Positions 34,179-41,672 of a stretch of 64,000 bases of DNA are shown here, piece by piece; positions within the stretch are counted from its first letter, which is position 1, and the number at the start of each line of letters is the position of its first letter. Origin of the DNA: Idiomarina aquatica (GTDB lineage Bacteria > Pseudomonadota > Gammaproteobacteria > Enterobacterales > Alteromonadaceae). The position numbers and the translations under genes were made by a program. The notes under the pieces are model-generated. The model searched no databases, was not told the DNA's origin, and saw only the letters and a list, made by a program, of their open reading frames with translations. The stretch covers positions 744,001 through 808,000 of the forward strand of contig NZ_PIPS01000001.1 in the NCBI RefSeq assembly GCF_003987185.1, written 5' to 3'.

Positions 34179-36182
34179 TTAGAATCGTTTTAATCGTAAT
34201 AGCACACGTTTTATTTTCACCATCCACGTCGCTTGCGCGTCATGTGACTGGCGCTCTCTCAAATCAGCAATTTCATTCAGAGCCTGTTCAATGGTCGTTA
34301 ATGTGTTGCTGTTTTCGCTCAAATAGCGAGGGTAACGGATCAGTGTTGCCGCAACTAACTCATCCAACTGACGCGCCACCTGACGTCGTTCATTAGGATA
34401 AATATCCGTGGTCAAACCCCACCCAGAATAAAACGGCTGTCCATAACATGTCACGGGTACACCGCGCAGCAATGCTTCAAAGCCAGTTAGAGAGGTCAGC
34501 GTGTGCACTTCATCTACTTTTGTTAATAATGATGCCATATTTTCATGCAGAACAACATCGTCGCAAAATGTCAGTTGTTCGGCATGCTGGCTGTCTTTCG
34601 TTCTCAGTCCCGCCACCACATCGGGGTGTGGCTTATAAACGATGTAATCATCAGGGCAGCGCTCCCTGACAGCCTTTAATAACGCGTAATTCGTTCGCAA
34701 GTAAGGTGAACCGTAGGTAATCGAGGCATCACTCTCAACCTGGCCGGGCACCAATATCACTTTTTGACGTCCTGTTGGTCGCCGCCACTGGCTAATCCCG
34801 ACATTGTATTTGCTCACCTGTTCTTTAACCAGGCGAGCACGAATTTTTGCCGCTCTTTGCAATTCTTTTTCGCTAAATTCAGCCTCACGCAATAAGCGCT
34901 CAAGCTTCGATGGACGAGTGGCATCATAATACATACCAATCTCGTCAATCACCCAGGATTTCGGCGCGACAAGATCGGCTCCCAGCCCGACTGAACGCAC
35001 AAAGCCGTCCTCTACTGCAATGTGGTTGGCGCTCCCGGGCCTCCCCCAGACCACCACCGGCTGGTCCTCGGGAAGCTCGGCGTGACGTTTTAAGAACCTT
35101 AATTCAGAACCTGCAAAATAACGTCTGAGATACGCTCTCTTCCAGCGCGGGAATCGTTCGGCAAGAAGTGTCACCGGAAACTGCTGACGCCATTCGCGTT
35201 GTTGAGAGAGCCAGTCCATTAATTCCTCAACCGAACAGCGTCGCTGCTGTTCCGGATGCCAATAACGTGCATAGTCAATGAATGCAGCATGAGCCAATTG
35301 TTCCAGCGTCGCCGGCCCGCGCCGGTTTGTCAGTGTCGGCGACAGCTCCTGCATATCATGAGTTAACCCCCAGCCGGCATAAAATGGCGCGCCAAAAACG
35401 TAAACCGGCTTTTGCCACAACAGCGCTTCAAAGCCCATTTGTGAGGTAACACAGAACACCGCATCGGCCGCTGCTATTACATCGGGGGGATGAAACGCAC
35501 GGCCTTCAAGATGGACGCTGGGATCAGCACTCAGCTGTTGCGCATCAAAATGACCCTGTTTATGTCCAGCGATCACATCAGGGTGTGTTTTAATCACAAT
35601 GAGATGGCGAGGGTACCGCTCGCGAGCTGCCGTCAGCATCCTGTCAAACGCATCACTGTCTGCTTGTCCATAACGAATAGACGCGTCACCAAAGGTTTGA
35701 TCAACCAACAGAATAAAGGGTCGGCCATAGTCAACGTTGTGATCACGACAATGATTATATTTCGACAGCCTCAGTTCGCGCCATTTCACGATCAATTGCT
35801 CTGCCCGCGCCCTCTGAGCCCCGGACAATGGCTTTCGAATCAGTTCTTCCAGCCGCGACGGTCGAGTGGCGTCGTAATAAATGCCTTTATCATCGACCAC
35901 AACACCCAGTGGCATATCATTCATACCCAACGCTAACGACCGTAAAAATGCATCTTCAATACGCAGCAAGGGCACTGACAGCCGCTCAGCCACATGCTCA
36001 GCTGCTAGTGCTGATGGCTTTTTGCCCCATGCCACGACAGCATCAACGTCAGATAACTGACGTTGCTTTACCCAAAGCAATCGGCGATGTCGATAACTCA
36101 GCTGCGCCTGCAAAAGTTCAGGTAGATGAGGAATCGCAAACAGTCCTTTAGAGGTTGTTACGAGGCGTTGAGGGTTTTCCAC
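34179..36182 (-). CDS. kpsC: KpsC-type capsule beta-Kdo transferase
   Basis: A 667-residue protein with two homologous halves, the hallmark of KpsC, which alternates linkages while building the poly-Kdo linker on phosphatidylglycerol for ABC-exported capsules. In half 1: LLRIEDAFLRSLALG, GIYYDATRPSRLEELI, LLVDQTFGDASIRYGQ, VIKTHPDVIAGHKQGH, PVYVFGAPFYAGWGLTHD. In half 2: VAVEDGFVRSVGLG-type segment, GMYYDATRPSKLERLL, LVPGQVESDASITYGSPY, VYKPHPDVVAGLR and CYGQPFYSGWGLTTD. The start is a GTG at 36182 behind AAGGA; the ATG a few bases upstream is out of frame. No kpsS, kpsF or export genes appear in this window. It is divergent from the following plus-strand unit, 87 bp away. Confidence 0.93.
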   Translation of the reverse strand: MENPQRLVTTSKGLFAIPHLPELLQAQLSYRHRRLLWVKQRQLSDVDAVVAWGKKPSALAAEHVAERLSVPLLRIEDAFLRSLALGMNDMPLGVVVDDKGIYYDATRPSRLEELIRKPLSGAQRARAEQLIVKWRELRLSKYNHCRDHNVDYGRPFILLVDQTFGDASIRYGQADSDAFDRMLTAARERYPRHLIVIKTHPDVIAGHKQGHFDAQQLSADPSVHLEGRAFHPPDVIAAADAVFCVTSQMGFEALLWQKPVYVFGAPFYAGWGLTHDMQELSPTLTNRRGPATLEQLAHAAFIDYARYWHPEQQRRCSVEELMDWLSQQREWRQQFPVTLLAERFPRWKRAYLRRYFAGSELRFLKRHAELPEDQPVVVWGRPGSANHIAVEDGFVRSVGLGADLVAPKSWVIDEIGMYYDATRPSKLERLLREAEFSEKELQRAAKIRARLVKEQVSKYNVGISQWRRPTGRQKVILVPGQVESDASITYGSPYLRTNYALLKAVRERCPDDYIVYKPHPDVVAGLRTKDSQHAEQLTFCDDVVLHENMASLLTKVDEVHTLTSLTGFEALLRGVPVTCYGQPFYSGWGLTTDIYPNERRQVARQLDELVAATLIRYPRYLSENSNTLTTIEQALNEIADLRERQSHDAQATWMVKIKRVLLRLKRF

Positions 36183-36269
36183 TCGGGCATTTCCTTTTAC
36201 TGACAGACTTTATTACAATAACACGACAAAATAGTCGGCACGAAACTCTCAACATATAAGGATCGGTTT

Positions 36270-37337
36270 GTGACTCAGCCTCAACGGAGTATCGCGTTTA
36301 TTGCTGGAAACAAAAACCCACAAAAATTCGCGTCCGATCCTGCTTTCATTTATCGTTGTGAAAACCCTGCTGCTGCCGCTAAAGAACAGGGGCATAACGC
36401 GCACTGCCTGCATATTAACGACTGTTACACCAAGCTGCCAGAGGTAGATATCGCGGTGTTTCACCGCCCCTGCACCCGCACCTGGCTGCAACGATGGCAG
36501 TTTCGGCAGTTGATCCGGCGTTTGCGGGCTCAGGGAACGTTGCTGATTGCTGATTTTGACGATCGTGTTTTTGCCAGTGATTTTGCAAAAGACAGCCCGG
36601 GCGTCCGTAATAACTACGTCAGCCTAAAGCAAACCCAAAAAAACTTTGCCCAGCATCAACGTGTTCTTAATCTGTTCGATACTTACACGGTTTCCACCAC
36701 ACCACTGCAACAAACGCTGCAGCCACTGGTTGATGGTCCCGTGCATTGGCTACCAAATGCCCCGCATAAAAGCTGGTATCGTCATCAGCCCACAGCGACA
36801 GCCGACAACACCTTTATTATTAAATATCTGCCCGGCACCCGTAGCCACGACAAAGACTTTGCCTTGGTCGCTGACGCCGTAGGGCAATTTTTAAGCAAAC
36901 ATAAAGACGCTCAACTGCACATCACCGGTGTATTAGACCCAAGCCAGCTACCACATTCCCTTGCCGCGCAAAAAGATCAGATTATCTGGCAGCAAAAACA
37001 GCCTTATGACCTTTACTGGCAATGCGTTAACGCGGGGCACGTCCATCTAGCGCCCCTTGAAGATACGCCATTTAACCGCTGTAAATCGGCACTCAAAGCC
37101 ATCGAAGCAGGATTTTTTAATCGCCCGACCATAGCCAGTCCCATTCCTGATATGCAAAGACTTGCGAGCGCCGGCGTCAGTTATGCACAGACACCGACAG
37201 AATGGTTTGAGCAACTAGAGCGGCATAAACAACAACCGACCTGCCAGTATCAAGCACTTCGCGAGGCTGTGTTGGCCTGTTACAGTGCAGAACAACATGC
37301 ACAGGCTATTGTGCAACTTTACGAGCAACAACCATGA
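36270..37337 (+). CDS. Glycosyltransferase, GT-B type
   Basis: A 355-residue putative glycosyltransferase. It starts at GTG 36270, with AAGGA 8 bp upstream. The N-terminal half has FIAGNKNPQKFASDP, DIAVFHRPCTRTWL and LLIADFDDRVF. The C-terminal half resembles family 1/4 enzymes with FIIKYLPGTRSHDKDF, then VHLAPLEDTPFNRCKSALKA and EAGFFNRPTIASP, where a donor nucleotide would bind. Donor and acceptor are not predictable. It is the first of three plus-strand genes; its stop overlaps the next start by 4 bp (ATGA), so they are translationally coupled. Confidence 0.83.
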   Translation: MTQPQRSIAFIAGNKNPQKFASDPAFIYRCENPAAAAKEQGHNAHCLHINDCYTKLPEVDIAVFHRPCTRTWLQRWQFRQLIRRLRAQGTLLIADFDDRVFASDFAKDSPGVRNNYVSLKQTQKNFAQHQRVLNLFDTYTVSTTPLQQTLQPLVDGPVHWLPNAPHKSWYRHQPTATADNTFIIKYLPGTRSHDKDFALVADAVGQFLSKHKDAQLHITGVLDPSQLPHSLAAQKDQIIWQQKQPYDLYWQCVNAGHVHLAPLEDTPFNRCKSALKAIEAGFFNRPTIASPIPDMQRLASAGVSYAQTPTEWFEQLERHKQQPTCQYQALREAVLACYSAEQHAQAIVQLYEQQP

Positions 37338-38236
37338 AACTCGACAGCGCCCGCCAAGCCCTGCAACAAGGTCATTACAGCGTCGACGTACTGCACGCAT
37401 TTGCACACCAATGGCAACAGCGTCAATCGTTTCGCAGTTGGCTCGATTACATGATCGCAAAACGCCAGTTTGGGTATCCCCTGAGCGCTTGTCACCTGCA
37501 ACGGGCACTAACGTGGCATCGACAGTCGAGGTTACAGCGCTGGTCTAAGGGTATATACCGACATAAAGCGCGCCAACTGCTCAATCTCATCGCCGAAGCG
37601 CAGCATAACGTAGAGATGACGCCAGCGGTGATGCCTCCCTACCAGTCGTTAGTACAAGCTTGGCGAAAACAGCAAAACCAGCATTACCAAGCACTTGTAG
37701 AGGAGTTAAGCAACTCCCGTGTGATCGTTGTCGGTAACAGCCCAACGCTTGCCGGACAAAAACTAGGCGCCCAAATTGATCAGCACGATGTGGTAATACG
37801 CTTTAACCAGTTCTCGAGTGAACACACCGCCACCGTCGACATCGGCCAAAAACTGGCGATCTGGGTCATGGCACCAGGTTATGACGGACCTGTCCCTGAC
37901 GCCGTCGACTGGATCATTATTGCGGGCCCTCAAATGCTCTGGTGGCAACAGCAATGGCCACAGTTAATTAACCACCGGGGGGCGGTGCTGGGAGTGCCCC
38001 TGCAAAGCTGGCGTGCGAGTGTACAACAGCTGCACGCGCCACCCAGTGCCGGCTTTTTGATCATCCAGTGGCTGCGTTCATTCATGCCCTTCAAGCAGTT
38101 GAGCATAACCGGCTTTGGTATTAAGCCCAAGTTGCCGTATCATCATGCCATTAAAGGCCATCAAGCGGTTACCCGGCACAATTGGCCAGCCGAGCATCAG
38201 CAATTAAATAAGTGGATACAACAACACCCATTATGA
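37334..38236 (+). CDS. GT29 sialyltransferase-like protein
   Basis: A 300-residue protein whose C-terminal two thirds resemble eukaryote-type sialyltransferases (family GT29). The large-motif equivalent is VIVVGNSPTLAGQKLGAQID followed by QHDVVIRFN (130-158). The small-motif equivalent is PPSAGFLIIQWL...ITGFG (236-262). H282 and E287 in RHNWPAEH match the HxxxxE motif. In animals these enzymes use CMP-sialic acid; here the donor could be another CMP-activated acid such as Kdo or a nonulosonate, which is inference. Residues 1-125 are an unrecognised helical region. The gene is coupled by 4-bp overlaps to both neighbours. No CMP-sugar synthetase is in the window. Confidence 0.75.
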   Translation: MKLDSARQALQQGHYSVDVLHAFAHQWQQRQSFRSWLDYMIAKRQFGYPLSACHLQRALTWHRQSRLQRWSKGIYRHKARQLLNLIAEAQHNVEMTPAVMPPYQSLVQAWRKQQNQHYQALVEELSNSRVIVVGNSPTLAGQKLGAQIDQHDVVIRFNQFSSEHTATVDIGQKLAIWVMAPGYDGPVPDAVDWIIIAGPQMLWWQQQWPQLINHRGAVLGVPLQSWRASVQQLHAPPSAGFLIIQWLRSFMPFKQLSITGFGIKPKLPYHHAIKGHQAVTRHNWPAEHQQLNKWIQQHPL

Positions 38237-40272
38237 GCAACATCGAGCTAACGGTTAAGACACCGGACTGGGACCTTGAAGCACATCATCTGCAACACGT
38301 ACTGCACAATCAAAGTTTGTCCAAACTGGGTTGGCAACGCTTTGTGTTAATTGCCAAAAACGATGCTGCCGAACGATTCCTGAAAGACCAGGGCATGATT
38401 ATGTTGCGTCAGAACGATCATCTCCAGGGTGTGCCGCTTTGTCATGACGATCCGAAAAAGGCGTCGTTAGTTTTTTACCGACATAACCCACTGAATAAAA
38501 TTACCCTCGACTACGTATTTGCCGCGAATGCCAATACCCAGGGTGAGGAAACATTACATTTCAGTGTCCGGGTAAAACCAATTTCAGCCGCAAAAGCCTG
38601 GTTTTTCATGCTGCAAGCGGTTTCTAAAAAAGATAAACAAAATGGCCTTGGCGCCGCGCATATTTATCGAATAACCAGAGCACGGCAGAAGCGCAAAGGC
38701 GGCGAACATGCACTGCGAAAGTTGGTGCAAGCCTATCAACCATTATTGCAGTACCAACTCATTAGTTGCGAGCCATACAATTACTGGCGCCTGCACAATG
38801 AACCGCTAATGCGCGAAGCCCTACTGAAAAGCTACAAGCCAGGTATGAGCCTTACGGTTCACTCCCTCAACGAAGACACTCAACCCAGCGACATCATCCG
38901 TGACCACTGGTATTACTGGCGTACCGATGATTTCGTCTACACGCGACAGTTTGAACAACTGCTACAGGCGTCCGTGAGTAAAGCAGAAAAGCATCGGGCT
39001 CGATTGGTGTACTGGGATCACGACCAGTTATCCGCAGCCGGTGACCGGGTACGCCCACAATTCAAACCAGGCTGGAACCCTGAGCTACTAATGTCTAAGG
39101 ACTATATTGACGCCTGTTATGCTGTCAAAGGGGAGCTACTATTAAACGCGGATCCACAGCTTTTAATGGTTGCCGATAGCTATACCCGCCTGCTCAAATT
39201 GCTCAGTTTGGGGGATGAGCCCTATCATGTTCCGGTCATCCTTCAGCATCACAAAGGACCGTCCGAAAGCACGACCAGTGGCAACGCCAATGAGCTAGAG
39301 CAACAGCGTCAACAGGCGTTAAAAGAATGGCTGCTCAGTCAAGGTGAACAACCTCGGACCATTGAATCGGTGGTGGAGCCCGGAATTAGAAAAGTCAGTT
39401 TTCATGTACCGCAGGCAATCCCTGAGAAGCCACTGATAAGTATTATTGTACCAACACGCGATGGCTTAGATATCACGCAAAACTGTATTGACAGTGTGCT
39501 GTCGAAAACACAGTTCCGGGGCTTTGAGATTATTATCGTGAATAACCAAAGCGAGCAGGCCGAGACGCTGAATTGGTTTCAACAAATCACACAACACCCG
39601 CAAGTCAGGGTGGTCGACTATGACGCGCCATTCAATTATTCGGCAATTAATAACTATGCAGCCCAGCAAGCCCGGGGCAACTACCTCTGTTTTCTCAACA
39701 ATGACACCGAAGTGATTACGGACAACTGGCTGGACGAGTTGTTGCAACATGCACAGCGCCCGGCAATCGGGTGTGTTGGCGCAAAGCTCTATTATTCTGA
39801 CAATACCATTCAGCATGCCGGCGTGATTCTTGGCGTATGGGGCCTCGCCGGGCACGCCCATAAAAACTTCACTCGTCATTCACCCGGCTACTCGCAACGT
39901 TTGTTATGCGTGCAAAACTTCAGCGCTGTTACTGCCGCGTGTTTAATGATAAAACGCGACCGTTTCGAGGCCGTAAACGGGTTTAATGAAAATGAGCTTA
40001 CCGTCGCGTTCAACGATGTCGACCTCTGCTTAAAAGTGCAAGCGGCCGGATACCGAAATGTCTGGACCCCATTTGCAGAACTCTACCATTACGAATCCAA
40101 ATCGCGCGGTAAAGAGGACAGTCCAGAGAAAAAGGCCCGGGAACAACGAGAGATCCAGTACATGAAATCGACGTGGTCAAAACAACTGGCACATGATCCG
40201 GCCTATAACCCCAACTTAACTCGTGTGCAGGAAGACTTTGGTATTAATCTGGATCGCTGGAGTCGCCAATAA
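38233..40272 (+). CDS. GT2 glycosyltransferase with long N-terminal extension
   Basis: A 679-residue enzyme. I start at ATG 38233, which overlaps the previous stop as ATGA, rather than at an upstream GTG at 38212. Residues 1-400 form an extension of unknown fold with a KAWFFML...LVQAYQPLLQY region. The GT-A domain (about 405-680) has ISIIVPTRDGLDITQNCIDS, FEIIIVNNQSE, YLCFLNNDTEVITDNWLDE (DXD-like NDTE), CVGAKLYYSDNTIQHAGVIL, NFSAVTAACLMIKRDRFE and FNDVDLCLKVQAAGYRNVW. Such proteins are common in O-antigen and capsule loci. Its 3' end overlaps the convergent sulfotransferase gene by 29 bp. Confidence 0.9.
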   Translation: MSNIELTVKTPDWDLEAHHLQHVLHNQSLSKLGWQRFVLIAKNDAAERFLKDQGMIMLRQNDHLQGVPLCHDDPKKASLVFYRHNPLNKITLDYVFAANANTQGEETLHFSVRVKPISAAKAWFFMLQAVSKKDKQNGLGAAHIYRITRARQKRKGGEHALRKLVQAYQPLLQYQLISCEPYNYWRLHNEPLMREALLKSYKPGMSLTVHSLNEDTQPSDIIRDHWYYWRTDDFVYTRQFEQLLQASVSKAEKHRARLVYWDHDQLSAAGDRVRPQFKPGWNPELLMSKDYIDACYAVKGELLLNADPQLLMVADSYTRLLKLLSLGDEPYHVPVILQHHKGPSESTTSGNANELEQQRQQALKEWLLSQGEQPRTIESVVEPGIRKVSFHVPQAIPEKPLISIIVPTRDGLDITQNCIDSVLSKTQFRGFEIIIVNNQSEQAETLNWFQQITQHPQVRVVDYDAPFNYSAINNYAAQQARGNYLCFLNNDTEVITDNWLDELLQHAQRPAIGCVGAKLYYSDNTIQHAGVILGVWGLAGHAHKNFTRHSPGYSQRLLCVQNFSAVTAACLMIKRDRFEAVNGFNENELTVAFNDVDLCLKVQAAGYRNVWTPFAELYHYESKSRGKEDSPEKKAREQREIQYMKSTWSKQLAHDPAYNPNLTRVQEDFGINLDRWSRQ

Positions 40273-41641
40273 TCGCTTCGTCGTCCGCCTTGCGCTGTGC
40301 AGCGAGGGTGGCTAAACGTTCCTGATAACTGGCCAGTTGCCGCTGCAGTGCTTTCATCCGCTCACCACGTATGCCCTCTTGTTCTGCCAGGGCGTACCCA
40401 TGAGCGAGCACTTTAACCGCGGACTCTGTTTGGTCATGACGCTCCAGCCATCGTGCTATTTCACGCAGATAATCAACGCGACTCGCTTTTTCTGAAAGAA
40501 ACGTATCCATTGCCGTTGCTGGTAGCGGTTGCTCAATTTTCGGTTCTGGAACCGGCAACCCCATAACTTCAGCCAACTTGAGCAACGCATAAGGCAACGA
40601 TTCTGCATCGTCCTGGCTACGTTGACTGGTCAGTTTTTGCAGTAAACGCGCTTGCAACTCCTCCATCAGCTCTGGTAATTGCCGACAAAGCGTTTTATAG
40701 GCATCCACAACGCCGATAAGATCGAACCGCGTTTGCGAGTAGGTGATCGGTTGCACTGTGCGAGGCGACAAAAAGCCCGCCGGACAATTCTCAAGTAACT
40801 CCCGTTGCGCCTTTTCCATGGCCGGCTGATAACGCGCAGTGATGGCTTCATAAACGCCATCACTGACCACTTGAGGTTGCCAGTTACGCGAATTGTTGTG
40901 TTGGTCAGAATAAGCTTGTAACGCGCGATCAATTAGCCGACTTTCCTTGGGTTGTTGCTGGTCCAACAAGCCATTAAGCAGCCGTTTAATTTCTAGCGCA
41001 CCCTGCGTATAGCTGGTATTAATCCGCGCTTTGCTGCGCTTAAAACGGCGTGCTGACCAGCCCTCAATACCTAAGCGCTGTAAAAAATCAAGTTCAATGG
41101 CCGCCTTAAAAAAGCCCGGTTGATAATAAGGCCGCACCGAAACCTGCTCAGCAGAGAAGTGCTTGCGCCATTCGTAAAATACCTGCCCGCTCACACCTCG
41201 ATTGCTGATACCGACTTGCTTAAACAGAAAATCATCCAGCGTCAGGCTGGAGTAATGCCGCTTTATGGATTGGTTGTGATTAGAAACGAGCGACTCTAGC
41301 GGATGCCTAAAGTAACCAAGTATACGAGCATCAAAACCCTCTAATAGTTTTTTGACTCGTTTCGGGCAGCGATAAAGCGCCTCTGAGGAAAGCAGCAACG
41401 TACAGTCTTTTTGCTCAGCCTGCTGCCGCCATTCCTGCAACAATTGCTGCGCCTTATCCATTTCATTATTGGCAACGGCAGCGCCAAAGTTAGCATGCCC
41501 CCCCGAGACAAAATTTTCATCAAAGTTGTGCGCGGGGTAATAAAAGCCGTGTTTTTGCAAACGCTCGCGATTTGCGTGCAAAAAGTACTGAATGGCCGAA
41601 GAACCCGTTTTCGGTGCTCCAATGTGCAAAACTACGTTCAT
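40244..41641 (-). CDS. Sulfotransferase-like protein
   Basis: A 465-residue protein with the PAPS-binding signature at its extreme N-terminus: VVLHIGAPKTGSSAIQYFL (residues 3-21) is the 5'-phosphosulfate loop, and ILGYFRHPLESLVSNHNQSI is the 3'-phosphate segment. The start is ATG 41641, behind AAGGAC; a longer frame to 41692 has no support. Residues about 240-465 are helical and may bind the glycan acceptor or partner proteins. It would move sulfate from PAPS onto a sugar hydroxyl. It is last in the seven-gene minus-strand operon, 31 bp after the GT2-GT4 gene. cysC and cysQ 12 kb away would make PAPS and remove PAP. Confidence 0.82.
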   Translation of the reverse strand: MNVVLHIGAPKTGSSAIQYFLHANRERLQKHGFYYPAHNFDENFVSGGHANFGAAVANNEMDKAQQLLQEWRQQAEQKDCTLLLSSEALYRCPKRVKKLLEGFDARILGYFRHPLESLVSNHNQSIKRHYSSLTLDDFLFKQVGISNRGVSGQVFYEWRKHFSAEQVSVRPYYQPGFFKAAIELDFLQRLGIEGWSARRFKRSKARINTSYTQGALEIKRLLNGLLDQQQPKESRLIDRALQAYSDQHNNSRNWQPQVVSDGVYEAITARYQPAMEKAQRELLENCPAGFLSPRTVQPITYSQTRFDLIGVVDAYKTLCRQLPELMEELQARLLQKLTSQRSQDDAESLPYALLKLAEVMGLPVPEPKIEQPLPATAMDTFLSEKASRVDYLREIARWLERHDQTESAVKVLAHGYALAEQEGIRGERMKALQRQLASYQERLATLAAQRKADDEAIIGDSSDPD

Positions 41642-41672
41642 AATGTCCTTAATACCGGCTCGGTTGCTCGTA

